From the NCBI GenBank assembly GCA_900314855.1, contig OMWZ01000001.1:62001-126000 (forward strand): 64,000 bases of DNA, in the 5' to 3' direction. How positions within the stretch are numbered: position 1 is the stretch's first letter; each line of letters begins with the position of its first letter. This DNA comes from an uncultured Selenomonadales bacterium. Its GTDB lineage: Bacteria > Bacillota > Negativicutes > Acidaminococcales > Acidaminococcaceae. Positions 45,548-54,176 of the stretch are shown one piece after another. The notes beneath the pieces are model-generated. The model saw nothing but the letters and a program-made list of their open reading frames with translations, searched no databases and was not told the DNA's origin. Made by a program: the position numbers and the translations under genes.

Positions 45548-45586
45548 ATTATAGCAAACAAAGGACAGAGTGTCAAACATTTGTTC
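45548..45586 (-). promoter_or_regulatory. lexA promoter with overlapping LexA (SOS) box
   Basis: On the minus strand TTGACA (45571-45576), a 17-base spacer and TATAAT (45548-45553) are a perfect consensus promoter. GAACAAATGTTT (45575-45586) matches the Firmicute SOS box GAAC-N4-GTTC at 7 of 8 positions and overlaps the -35 by two bases, so LexA binding would block polymerase. Confidence 0.88.
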
Positions 45587-45857
<271 letters not shown>

Positions 45858-45900
45858 AAAAAACCTCTCCCAAGCGATTTTACGAGGTCGTTTGGGAGAG
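45858..45900 (-). terminator. terminator of the salvage/nfn operon
   Basis: On the minus strand CTCTCCCAA and TTGGGAGAG form a perfect 9-base-pair outer stem, with further pairing inside, and TTTTTT follows. It lies 62 bases past the stop of the last operon gene. Confidence 0.85.
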
Positions 45901-45962
45901 ATCGTCTTTCCTTTTTCTGGTCCTGCTGTCCCGCGTCGCCAAAATAGAAATCCAGTTCCTTT

Positions 45963-47528
45963 TTATGGCGCGTCGTTTATTTTCGGAGAGGCTGCCGGGG
46001 ATTCCGGGACGTTCGGTTTATCCTCCACCGGTTTTTCCTCCGCACGGAGGACCAGCGTTTTCATTCCGTCTTCCAAGGGAGTGCCGTTCCATCGGGCCAA
46101 GAGGTTCACTTTCATTTTATTGGGCCAGAAGGTCACCTGTCCGTCCAGGTGGACGGGAGTCTTCTTCCTCGGGGTTCCCTCCTGGTTCCGCAGATTTCCT
46201 TCGCCGTTCAGGTAGACACGGACGGCGTTGCTCAGATCCTCTTGCCGTGTATCGAAATGGGTCATTTCCAGGTATTTTTTTGTCTGGTCCGACTGCAAGG
46301 CCATGGTAATGCCCACGTCTGCTAGGAGTCCCATCCATTTCAGGCTGTGGGGGTTCGTCTTGAATTGGCGCCGCAACGAATCCGGGTAGGTGCCGTAATA
46401 GCTGTAAAACATGGCGGGATATTCGGCGAGCTGCCGTTTCCACAGGCTCTCCGGTTTCAGGCTGCCAGCTTCACTTCCATAGTTCGTCGCCGCCAGGGTG
46501 TCGCCGAAGATGCCGTACAGTTTGGGCAGGGTTATGCCTTGGATGGCCAGGAGGGCTTGTCCGTTTTCCCTGGCTTTTCCGTAGATTTTGCTCCAATCGC
46601 CCTGGAAATAGACCCAATCGCGGCCCAGACGCTGGAATTTTCCACTTTCCGGGTCCGTGTAGCCAAACGGCTGGGATTCCTTCGTCGGCGGGAACAGGGA
46701 AAGGCCCTGTAGGAAAGCGTCGCGCTCCTCGCGGTGTTTCGCCAAGACGGCTTTGTTGTTACTCGTCAGCTTTTTCGCTTCCTTGCGCCGTTTCAGTAAG
46801 GTGTAATCGTTTTCCAGGTACTCCTTCTGCTGGTTCAGGTTCGGGAGTTTGTAGGCTGTCATGGCGATGTACAGCACATCGTTGGCACTGGTCAGGGCCA
46901 GCTCCATATCGTGGCGGGCAAAATTTCCCTGGGAGGTATCATCTTTTTCGGCCGGCAATTTCTCGACAAGATGGATCCGGACGTAGGGATGGGCGCCTTT
47001 TTTCAGGGTGGACAAGCTCACGTCGGCATTGTCCAGGAGGGACGACGGAAGCAGGGAAAGCGGCCCCGCTGTCCCCTTCCCGTCGTCGGGAATCCGGTAC
47101 GTATCGAGGTCGTACAGGGCGTACGAAATCTTGTTCGGATTAATGTCGTTCCGCTCCATCAGGGACAGGCTCTCGTAGTAGCGCAGGAATTCCTCTGTGG
47201 AAAAAGGTTTGCCGGTGGCAGCTTCTACCTGGGCAGCGGGAACGGCATAGAGCGTACAAGTCAGGGAATGGTCGTAGCGGGCTTTGGCAGCCGCTTCCGA
47301 TACTTCCCCTTCTGCTTCCCCTTCTGCTTCCCCCGCTTCCCGCTCCCGGAGATCCGGCAGGATATATCCATAAAAATCGTTTCCGGCCAGCTGGATCGAA
47401 GCTTCGGGAACCCGCAGGCGGAAGCCAGAATCGGCATCCCTGTAGGCTGGGGCTCCCCAGGCCGTCGTGGCGGACCCCAGTCCCAGCAAGAGGCTGAGCG
47501 CCGCAGTCGCAACAATGTGGTTATGCAT
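45963..47528 (-). CDS. secreted protein of unknown function (521 aa)
   Basis: Residues 1-26 form a signal peptide (ATAALSLLLGLGSATTAWGA), so the protein is exported. A short Glu/Gly/Ala stretch at about 64-83 (EAGEAEGEAEGEVSEAAAKA) comes from a degenerate DNA repeat. The rest is mixed alpha/beta with no recognised motif. The C-terminus is Pro/Glu/Lys-rich with VEDKPNVPESPAASP. It starts eight bases inside the end of nfnB, behind AGAGGGAG, so it is translationally coupled and last in the operon. No cysteines suggest disulfides or metal sites. The function is unknown, and its link to the cytoplasmic neighbours is unexplained. Confidence 0.8.
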   Translation of the reverse strand: MHNHIVATAALSLLLGLGSATTAWGAPAYRDADSGFRLRVPEASIQLAGNDFYGYILPDLREREAGEAEGEAEGEVSEAAAKARYDHSLTCTLYAVPAAQVEAATGKPFSTEEFLRYYESLSLMERNDINPNKISYALYDLDTYRIPDDGKGTAGPLSLLPSSLLDNADVSLSTLKKGAHPYVRIHLVEKLPAEKDDTSQGNFARHDMELALTSANDVLYIAMTAYKLPNLNQQKEYLENDYTLLKRRKEAKKLTSNNKAVLAKHREERDAFLQGLSLFPPTKESQPFGYTDPESGKFQRLGRDWVYFQGDWSKIYGKARENGQALLAIQGITLPKLYGIFGDTLAATNYGSEAGSLKPESLWKRQLAEYPAMFYSYYGTYPDSLRRQFKTNPHSLKWMGLLADVGITMALQSDQTKKYLEMTHFDTRQEDLSNAVRVYLNGEGNLRNQEGTPRKKTPVHLDGQVTFWPNKMKVNLLARWNGTPLEDGMKTLVLRAEEKPVEDKPNVPESPAASPKINDAP

Positions 47529-48924
47529 GGGCTCCCTCTTTTGTCAAATAGGCATCGATGGCTTCGGCCGCCCGTTTGCCGGCGCCCATGGCCGAAATGA
47601 CCGTAGCGGCGCCCGTGACGATATCGCCGCCGGCAAAGACGCCAGGAATGCTCGTCGCCCCGTCTTCCGTAGCGACGATGTTGCCTTTCCGGTTGATTTC
47701 CAGGTGGGGTGTCGTATCGGAAATCAAAGGATTGGCTCCCTGTCCGATGGACATGACGACTTCGTCTACAGGCAGGATATGATTCGAGCCTTCGAGGACA
47801 TGGGGGGAACGGCGGCCGCTGGCGTCCGGCTCTCCCAATTCCATTTTGACGCATTCCAGGCCCGTAACCCAGCCCTTGTCGTTGCCGAGGATGCGGACGG
47901 GGTTGTTCAGCACATAGAATTCGACCCCTTCCGCCTTGGCGTGGGCCACTTCTTCCTTCCGGGCCGGCAGTTCATCTTCCCCGCGGCGATAGACGATGTA
48001 GACTTTTTCCGACCCGAGGCGGAGGGCGGTGCGGGCCGCGTCCATGGCAACGTTGCCGCCGCCGACGACGGCGACCTTCTTGCCGGCATAGACCGGTGTG
48101 GCGGCCTGGGGGAAGGTGTAGGCTTTCATCAGGTTGACGCGGGTTAAAAATTCATTCGCCGCGTAAACGCCGTTCAGATCCTCTCCTTCGATGTGCATGA
48201 AATGCGGCAACCCGGCACCGGTGCCGATATAGACGGCAGCGTAGCCCTCTTCGTGGAGCAGCTCGTCAATGGTGAACGTACGGCCGATGACCATGTTCGT
48301 CTCGATGTGGACACCCATTTTTTTCAGGCCGTCGATTTCATGCTGCACGATTTCCTTCGGCAGACGGAATTGGGGAATGCCGTACATGAGCACGCCGCCG
48401 GGAATATGGAAGGCTTCGAAAATGGTCACTTCGTAGCCTTTCTGCCTCAGGGCGCCGGCGCAGGACAAGCCCGTCGGGCCGGACCCGATGATGGCGACTT
48501 TTTTCCCTTTGGGTTCCGCAGGCGGCTGTGCCGTTTCATCGAACCCGTGTTCGCGGGCATAGTCCGCTACAAAGCGTTCCAGGGCTCCGATGGCGACACT
48601 CTGCCCCTTGATACCGAGGACGCACTGCCCTTCACACTGCTTTTCCTGGGGACAGACACGGCCGCAGACGGCGGGCAGGCTGCTCTTTTCCTTGATGATG
48701 CGGATGGCTTCCTGGAAATCCCGTTCCGCGACGGCATGGATAAACCTGGGGATGTAGATATTGACGGGGCAGCCGCCAACGCAGCGGGGCTTCGGGCAAT
48801 TCAGGCAACGCTGCGCTTCTTCGACGGCAGTGTCTTCGTCAAATCCCAAGGCGACTTCCTCGAAATTGTGCCGGCGTACTTCTGCCGGCTGTTCCGGCAT
48901 GACATGACGGTTTACTTTAAGCAT
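47521..48924 (-). CDS. nfnB: NfnB / glutamate synthase small-chain-like flavoprotein (large Nfn subunit)
   Basis: A 467-residue iron-sulfur flavoprotein related to the small chain of glutamate synthase. Cysteine clusters CLNCPKPRCVGGCPVN and CGRVCPQEKQCEGQC (about residues 37-105) bind two [4Fe-4S] centres. FAD and NADPH sites are KVAIIGSGPTGLSCAG and KVAVVGGGNVAMDAARTAL. There is no GltB large chain nearby. Instead the gene overlaps nfnA by 13 bases, so the pair is best read as NfnAB, the electron-bifurcating NADH-dependent ferredoxin:NADP oxidoreductase. SudAB-type sulfide dehydrogenase is the alternative name for the same pair. GGAGGAGA precedes ATG 48924. Confidence 0.88.
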   Translation of the reverse strand: MLKVNRHVMPEQPAEVRRHNFEEVALGFDEDTAVEEAQRCLNCPKPRCVGGCPVNIYIPRFIHAVAERDFQEAIRIIKEKSSLPAVCGRVCPQEKQCEGQCVLGIKGQSVAIGALERFVADYAREHGFDETAQPPAEPKGKKVAIIGSGPTGLSCAGALRQKGYEVTIFEAFHIPGGVLMYGIPQFRLPKEIVQHEIDGLKKMGVHIETNMVIGRTFTIDELLHEEGYAAVYIGTGAGLPHFMHIEGEDLNGVYAANEFLTRVNLMKAYTFPQAATPVYAGKKVAVVGGGNVAMDAARTALRLGSEKVYIVYRRGEDELPARKEEVAHAKAEGVEFYVLNNPVRILGNDKGWVTGLECVKMELGEPDASGRRSPHVLEGSNHILPVDEVVMSIGQGANPLISDTTPHLEINRKGNIVATEDGATSIPGVFAGGDIVTGAATVISAMGAGKRAAEAIDAYLTKEGAHA

Positions 48925-49751
48925 TTGCAATCTCCTCCACAGCCCCATTCAATGGATTCCTGGGTCTTATACATCTGCTGGCGCTGCATGAGGTTGGCGA
49001 AATCCACCTTATGCGCGTCGAATTCCGGGCCGTCCACACAGGCAAATTTGTTTTCGCCGCCGACGAGAACGCGGCATCCGCCGCACATGCCCGTGCCGTC
49101 GACCATGATGGTGTTCAGGCTGGCCGCCGTATAGACATGGAAGGGTTCCGTCGTGCGGGCCACGTTGCGCATCATGACGACGGGGCCAATGGTAATGACG
49201 TAGTCGACCTGTTCGCCCTTTTCGAGCATTTCCTGCAGGGGCTGGGTGACGAATCCCTTGCGGCCGTAGCTTCCGTCGTCGGTGCAGACGATCAGCTCGT
49301 CGCTGACAGCGCGCATCTTGTCTTCCCACAGGACGAGCTCTTTCGTGCGGCCGCCGATAATGGAAATGACCTTATTGCCCAGTTCCTTATAGGCGCGGGC
49401 AATGGGATAAACCGGGGCAACGCCGATACCACCGCCGACACAGACGACAGTTCCGAACTTCTTCATTTCCGAAGGACGCCCCAGGGGCCCGACGATATTT
49501 TCCAGCTCGTCGCCTACGCCGAAGTCCTCACAAATATGGCGGGACGTGTTGCCCACTTCCTGGATAATCATAGTGATGTGCCCCGCTTCCCGGTCAAAGT
49601 CGGCAATCGTGAAAGGGACACGTTCGCTTTCCGGATCGGACAGGACGATCACAAACTGTCCCGGGTGGCATTTGCGCGCAATCAGGGGCGCTTCTACGAC
49701 CAGTTCGTAGACTGCGGGGGAAACTTGGGTCTTGCTTAAGATTTTAGCCAT
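48912..49751 (-). CDS. nfnA: NfnA / SudB-like FAD and [2Fe-2S] subunit
   Basis: The small subunit (279 residues) of the Nfn transhydrogenase, of the dihydroorotate dehydrogenase PyrK-like family. The N-terminal FAD domain has RVPFTIADFD, followed by the NAD(H) motif VCVGGGIGVAPVYPIARA. The [2Fe-2S] site is D218-x4-C223-x2-C226 with C238 (VDGTGMCGGC, FACVDGPEF), the one-Asp three-Cys ligand set known for Nfn. The complex couples NADH and reduced ferredoxin to NADP reduction. It lies 32 bases downstream of mtaD and overlaps nfnB, so it is expressed with the nucleoside-salvage genes. Confidence 0.9.
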   Translation of the reverse strand: MAKILSKTQVSPAVYELVVEAPLIARKCHPGQFVIVLSDPESERVPFTIADFDREAGHITMIIQEVGNTSRHICEDFGVGDELENIVGPLGRPSEMKKFGTVVCVGGGIGVAPVYPIARAYKELGNKVISIIGGRTKELVLWEDKMRAVSDELIVCTDDGSYGRKGFVTQPLQEMLEKGEQVDYVITIGPVVMMRNVARTTEPFHVYTAASLNTIMVDGTGMCGGCRVLVGGENKFACVDGPEFDAHKVDFANLMQRQQMYKTQESIEWGCGGDCKCLK

Positions 49752-49783
49752 GGTGTTCAGCCTCCGTGCTGCTTGGGCAGTAC

Positions 49784-51070
49784 TTATTTTTTCGTCAGCC
49801 TGGCCGCGATGGCGCCGGCTTCCGCATAAATCTTTTCCTCATCGAGGGTCTTGGCCTCGCCTTTTTCCAGGAGGACTTTCCCATTGACGAGGACCGTATC
49901 GGCATCGCTGGCGCTGGCCGCGTACACGAGCAGGCTCATGCGGTCGTGGCGGGGGTACCAGTACGGTTTGTTCATGTCATAGAGAACGAGGTCGGCCAGC
50001 CAGCCTTCCTCCACTTTGCCCACGCGGTCATACCCGAGGCAGCGGGCGCCCTGAAGGGTCGCCATCTCCCAGGCTGTCGCCGCCGGGATGCACAGGGGAT
50101 CGTAAGTGACGCCCTTGTGGAGCATGGCTGCCAGACGTGTTTCTTCCAGCATATCCAGGTTGTTGTTGGACGTGGCGCCGTCTGTGCCCAATCCGACGAC
50201 AATTCCTTTCCCCAGCATTTTCTGGACCGGCGCGATGCCGCTGGCAAGCTTCAGGTTGCTCTGCGGATTGTGGGCTACGCGGGCGTGCTTGGCCGCCATC
50301 AGGTCCAGTTCCTCGTCCGTGGCCCAGACGCCATGGGCGATCAGGCAGCCCCGGTCGAGGATGCCTAGGCTGTCGGCGTAAGCGATGGGCGTCTTGCCAT
50401 GTTGGGCAAGGCAGTCCTCGACTTCCTGCCGCGTTTCCGACAGGTGCATGTGCATTTCACAGCCCAGCTCCTCCGCCGCTTCGACAAGAAGCCGCAAATA
50501 ATCTTCCGAACAAGTATACGGCGCATGGGGCCCGAGCATGACGGTCAGGCGGCCGTCGGCCTGGCCATTCCAGTCCTTGTACAGGCGGATATTTTCCGCC
50601 AGGCGCTGGTCTTCCTTGTCATACTTGTCCCCCGTCAGGCCGCGGGACAGGCAGGCACGGAGGCCCGATTCGGAAACGGCGCGGGCCGTTTCGTCTTCAA
50701 AGAAATACATATCTGCGAAGGCCGTGGTCCCGCTTTTGAGCATTTCCAAAATGCCCAGCTGGGTGCCCCAGTAGCAGTCGCCGTCGCGGAGACCCGCCTC
50801 GGCCGGCCAGACTTTGTTCTGCAGCCAGTCCATGAGGGCCATGTCATCGCCGTAGCTGCGCAGCAGGCACATGGCGATGTGCGTGTGGGCGTTGACCATG
50901 CCGGCGGCAGCCAGTTTTCCCGTGCCGTCGATGCGATAGGCGTCTTCATACCCTTCGGGCCGGGTCGTGCCGATATAGCTGATTTTCTGGTCCGTAATAC
51001 CGATGTATTTTTTGGGGTACGCCGGACCATCCGTGACGATCTCGACGTTTTCTATCAGGATTTTTGCCAT
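49784..51070 (-). CDS. mtaD: 5'-methylthioadenosine / S-adenosylhomocysteine deaminase
   Basis: An amidohydrolase that deaminates the adenine of MTA, SAH and often 5'-deoxyadenosine (Thermotoga TM0936 / methanogen DadD type). The 428-residue protein starts at ATG 51070 behind GGGAGGGA. Metal ligands are seen in NAHTHIAMCLLR (HxH), MHMHLSET, and the catalytic LGTDGATSNNNLDMLEE. It lies 10 bases after the class II aldolase gene and in one run with ahcY, mtnA and the phosphorylase, which supports SAM by-products as substrates. Products would be methylthioinosine, S-inosylhomocysteine and 5'-deoxyinosine plus ammonia. Confidence 0.92.
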   Translation of the reverse strand: MAKILIENVEIVTDGPAYPKKYIGITDQKISYIGTTRPEGYEDAYRIDGTGKLAAAGMVNAHTHIAMCLLRSYGDDMALMDWLQNKVWPAEAGLRDGDCYWGTQLGILEMLKSGTTAFADMYFFEDETARAVSESGLRACLSRGLTGDKYDKEDQRLAENIRLYKDWNGQADGRLTVMLGPHAPYTCSEDYLRLLVEAAEELGCEMHMHLSETRQEVEDCLAQHGKTPIAYADSLGILDRGCLIAHGVWATDEELDLMAAKHARVAHNPQSNLKLASGIAPVQKMLGKGIVVGLGTDGATSNNNLDMLEETRLAAMLHKGVTYDPLCIPAATAWEMATLQGARCLGYDRVGKVEEGWLADLVLYDMNKPYWYPRHDRMSLLVYAASASDADTVLVNGKVLLEKGEAKTLDEEKIYAEAGAIAARLTKK

Positions 51071-51080
51071 GATTCCCTCC

Positions 51081-51758
51081 CTATTCCAGTCCTTGCTGAC
51101 GTTTCTTGTAATGGGCTTCATAAAAGCCGCTGATCAGGCGACAGGCTTCTTCCGGCAACGGGTGGACGTGTCCTTCCCCACCGGCGGCCACGTAGATATG
51201 GCACGCTTTTTCCAGCAGTTCCGCGCAGGTTAGGGCTTCCGTCAGGGTCGTGCCCCAGCAGACGGCGCCGTGATTCGCCAACAATACGGCTCGGTGCCAG
51301 CCCAGGGCGGCGACGGCATTGGCGGCCAGGGTGTCCGTTCCCGGCAGGGCGTAGGCCGCGCAGCGCACGGCGCCCCCCGTAAGTTGGACCAAGTCTTCCA
51401 CGATAGGCGGCAGGTCCTGGTGCCGGACAGCCAGGGTGCTGGCGTACAGGCTGTGCGTATGTACGATGGCCCGGGCCTGGGGAAGGGCGCGGTAAATCGC
51501 CAGGTGGAGCGGCAGCTCCGAGGAAGGAATCCGGGTCCCTTCCTGAACGGTTCCGTCCCAATCCGTGATGACGATGTCCTCCTCTTCCAGGGTTTCATAG
51601 CCCCGGCCCGACGGCGTAATGGCTACCCGGTCTTCCGTCACGCGGAGACTGAGATTGCCCCAGCTGCCGACGGTCAAGGCAGACGCGAGAAGGTGTCGGC
51701 CCGCGTCGACCAGGGCGCGCCGCGCGCCCCGGATAGCTTTTTCCCCGTTGGGTTCCAT
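51081..51758 (-). CDS. class II aldolase, probable methylthioribulose-1-phosphate aldolase (Ald2-like)
   Basis: A zinc-dependent class II aldolase/adducin-family protein of 225 residues. The phosphate-binding signature is WGNLSLR with ITPSG, the catalytic glutamate is E81 in PSSELPLH, and the zinc ligands are H100 and H102 (IVHTHSLYAS) and H163 (LLANHGAV). Fuculose-phosphate aldolases and MtnB dehydratases share this fold. Its position directly after the phosphorylase-mtnA-ahcY genes, without mtnC, mtnD or mtnE, favours the DHAP shunt reaction: methylthioribulose-1-P to DHAP and methylthioacetaldehyde (or acetaldehyde from the 5-deoxy sugar). MtnB remains possible. Confidence 0.85.
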   Translation of the reverse strand: MEPNGEKAIRGARRALVDAGRHLLASALTVGSWGNLSLRVTEDRVAITPSGRGYETLEEEDIVITDWDGTVQEGTRIPSSELPLHLAIYRALPQARAIVHTHSLYASTLAVRHQDLPPIVEDLVQLTGGAVRCAAYALPGTDTLAANAVAALGWHRAVLLANHGAVCWGTTLTEALTCAELLEKACHIYVAAGGEGHVHPLPEEACRLISGFYEAHYKKRQQGLE

Positions 51759-51825
51759 GACAGTCCCTCCTTCCCGGCGCCCAAAGGTCCGCAGGTCACT
51801 GCGGGACCTGCGGCGCAGAAACGGC

Positions 51826-53070
51826 TCAAGCCTGGTGCAGGTACGCTTCCTGTTCCGCCGTCAGCGTGTCGATGTCGAAGCCCATGGCGCGCAGTTTGAG
51901 CAAGGCCACTTCGTGGTCCAGCTCTTTCGGCAGGACGTAGAGCTTTTTGTCCAGCTTTCCTTTCTGTTTCAGCAGGTAGCGCATGGCCAGGAACTGCATG
52001 GCGAAGGACAGGTCCATGATTTCCGTCGGATGTCCGTCGCCGCAGGCCAGGTTGACCAGACGGCCTTCGCCGAGCAGATTCAGCCGGTGTCCGTTGGCCA
52101 GGGTGTAGGTCGTAATGTTCTGGCGCGCTTCGTAAGGCGCCTGGACGCTCAGGGCGGCCAGGTCGTTCTTGTTGATTTCCACATCGAAGTGGCCTGCGTT
52201 GGCCAGAAGGACACCGTCCTTCATGACTTCCATGTGCTCCTTGCGGATGACGTCCTTGCAGCCCGTGACGGTAACGAAAATATCGCCCTTTTTCGCGGCT
52301 TCCTGCATGGGCAGTGTTTCGAATCCGTCAAAGACGGCTTCGATGCCCTTGACGGGATCCACTTCCGTGACGATGACGCGGGCGCCCATGCCTTTGGCAC
52401 GCATGGCCACGCCCTTGCCGCACCAGCCATAGCCGGCGACGACGACCGTCTTGCCGGCGACGGCGAGATTGCTCGTGCGCATAATGCCGTCCCAGGCGGA
52501 CTGGCCTGTCCCGTAACGGTTATCGAAGAGGTATTTGCAGTTGCAGTCATTGACGGCAATCATGGGGAACGCCAGCTGGCCCGCGTCTGCCAGGGCGCGG
52601 AGACGGATCACGCCGGTCGTTGTTTCTTCACTGCCGCCGTAGAGATTCGGAATCAGGTCGCGCCGCGTCGTATGCAGCTTGTTGACCAGGTCCCCCCCAT
52701 CGTCCACGAGAAGCTGGGGCCGCGTGTCCAGGGCTTTGTCGAGGTAGCTGTCGTATTCCTCGTTCGTGCAGCCATGGGTCGCGAAGACCGTAATGCCATT
52801 CGCCACCAGGGCCGCTGCCACATCGTCCTGTGTGGACAAGGGGTTGCTGCCCGTGACGGTCACATGGGCGCCGCAGTTTTTCAGCGTCAGGGCCAGATAG
52901 GCCGTCTTGGCTTCCAGATGGATGGTGACGACCATGTTGATTCCCCGGAAGAGCTGCAGCGGGCCGTACTTTTCGTTGAAGTAGTTCAACAGGGGCATGT
53001 GCCCTTTTACCCAGTCAATTTTGCGCTGGCCCGATTCGGCCAGACGGATGTCGCGGATTATGCTTTCCAT
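51826..53070 (-). CDS. ahcY: adenosylhomocysteinase, archaeal/Thermotoga-like (possibly S-inosylhomocysteine hydrolase)
   Basis: NAD-dependent hydrolase splitting SAH (or S-inosylhomocysteine) to homocysteine and a nucleoside. It has 414 residues. The NAD site is VVVAGYGWCGKGVAMRAKGM. The N-terminal HLEAKTAYLALTL and SNPLSTQDDVAAAL stretches are of the archaeal/Thermotoga type rather than the STQDHAAAAI form of most bacteria and eukaryotes. The protein ends EAYLHQA and lacks the usual C-terminal Lys-x-x-x-Tyr-Arg-Tyr tail. Overlapping mtnA by 13 bases and near mtaD, it is in the right place to act on deaminated SAH, as reported for methanogens. Specificity is inference. Confidence 0.93.
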   Translation of the reverse strand: MESIIRDIRLAESGQRKIDWVKGHMPLLNYFNEKYGPLQLFRGINMVVTIHLEAKTAYLALTLKNCGAHVTVTGSNPLSTQDDVAAALVANGITVFATHGCTNEEYDSYLDKALDTRPQLLVDDGGDLVNKLHTTRRDLIPNLYGGSEETTTGVIRLRALADAGQLAFPMIAVNDCNCKYLFDNRYGTGQSAWDGIMRTSNLAVAGKTVVVAGYGWCGKGVAMRAKGMGARVIVTEVDPVKGIEAVFDGFETLPMQEAAKKGDIFVTVTGCKDVIRKEHMEVMKDGVLLANAGHFDVEINKNDLAALSVQAPYEARQNITTYTLANGHRLNLLGEGRLVNLACGDGHPTEIMDLSFAMQFLAMRYLLKQKGKLDKKLYVLPKELDHEVALLKLRAMGFDIDTLTAEQEAYLHQA

Positions 53071-54173
53071 GAATCCTTTTCCTCCTTTAAAATGCGGGCC
53101 TGCAAGGCCTGTATGGATTCGGGATACGGTGGCCGGAGCACGCCGTATTCCGTGATGATGCCTGTAATCAGGGTGGCCGGTGTCACGTCGAAAGCCGGGC
53201 TGAATACCAGCGCTTCCGGCGGCGTGGCGAGATGGCCGAGGAAGCGGCGCACTTCGTCGCCGTCCCGTTCCTCGATGGGAATTTCAGCCCCTGTTTCCAG
53301 CCGGAAGTCGAAGGTGCTGGCTGGTGCCGCCACGTAAAAGGGGATACCGTGGGCTTTGGCCAGGAGGGCTACGCCGTACGTGCCGATCTTGTTGGCCGTA
53401 TCGCCGTTGCGGACGATACGGTCGGCACCGGTGACGACGAAGTTGACTCCCTTCTGTTTCATGACCCAGGCGGCCATGTTGTCCGTGATTGCCGTGACGG
53501 GAATGCCGTCCTCCAGCAGTTCCCACACGGTGAGGCGGGCTCCCTGCAGCAGAGGGCGTGTCTCATCGGCGTAAACCTGCCGGACCTTGCCTGCGGCCGC
53601 AGCGGAGCGGATGACTCCCAGGGCCGTCCCCCATCCGCAGGTGGCCAGGGCCCCGGCGTTGCAGTGGGTCAGGATAACGGCGTCATCGGGCACACAGGCC
53701 GCGCCGTACTGGCCCATAGCCTTGTTGACGGCAATGTCCTGGTCGTACATGCGCTTGGCCAGAGTTTCCAGGGCGTAACTGACGGCCTTTGCCGTTTCTC
53801 CCCCCGCTGCCAGACGGGCTGCCGCGTCATAAAGGCGCTTTGTCGCCCAGGCCAGATTGATTGCCGTGGGACGGGCACTGTCCAGTCTTTCCTTGAGGGC
53901 CGCGAAAGCCGGAAGATACGATTCCGACGGAGAAGCCGGGGGTTCTTTTCCTTTCCCCGCGCGGCTCTGTTCCCGCAGGATGCCGCGCCAGCCCAGGACC
54001 ATGGCGAAAGCCGCCGCGGCCCCGATGGCCGGCGCGCCCCGCACTTCGAGCCGGGCGATGGCTTCGCGGACCCGTTCGGCCGTGGTACAGGAAATCCACG
54101 TCACTTCCGCAGGCAGACGCGTCTGGTCCAGAAGGACCAGGGTCCCTTCTTTCCACTCCATTGTACGAACCAT
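53058..54173 (-). CDS. mtnA: S-methyl-5-thioribose-1-phosphate isomerase
   Basis: It isomerises methylthioribose-1-P (and 5-deoxyribose-1-P) to the ribulose form. The 371-residue protein resembles eIF2B-like isomerases. The catalytic cysteine is C171 in LTHCNAGALAT and the catalytic aspartate is D251 in TGADRI. RLEVRGAPAIGAAAAF is a typical N-terminal signature. A Pro/Ser/Lys-rich insert lies at about residues 68-86. It starts three bases after the phosphorylase stop, with AAGAAGG upstream, and overlaps ahcY. Because a phosphorylase rather than an MtnK kinase precedes it, the substrate arrives as the 1-phosphate directly. Confidence 0.94.
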   Translation of the reverse strand: MVRTMEWKEGTLVLLDQTRLPAEVTWISCTTAERVREAIARLEVRGAPAIGAAAAFAMVLGWRGILREQSRAGKGKEPPASPSESYLPAFAALKERLDSARPTAINLAWATKRLYDAAARLAAGGETAKAVSYALETLAKRMYDQDIAVNKAMGQYGAACVPDDAVILTHCNAGALATCGWGTALGVIRSAAAAGKVRQVYADETRPLLQGARLTVWELLEDGIPVTAITDNMAAWVMKQKGVNFVVTGADRIVRNGDTANKIGTYGVALLAKAHGIPFYVAAPASTFDFRLETGAEIPIEERDGDEVRRFLGHLATPPEALVFSPAFDVTPATLITGIITEYGVLRPPYPESIQALQARILKEEKDSWKA

Positions 54174-54176
54174 GGG

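Noticed and set aside
47280-47345. Short GAAGCAGAAGGG-like repeats that might suggest a repeat array
   Set aside because: They are a coding microsatellite in the secreted protein gene, without spacers, so not a CRISPR.
47521-48924. Naming the flavoprotein as the glutamate synthase small chain
   Set aside because: No large GOGAT subunit is present, and the overlapping PyrK-like partner with the Asp-Cys3 cluster site points to NfnAB.
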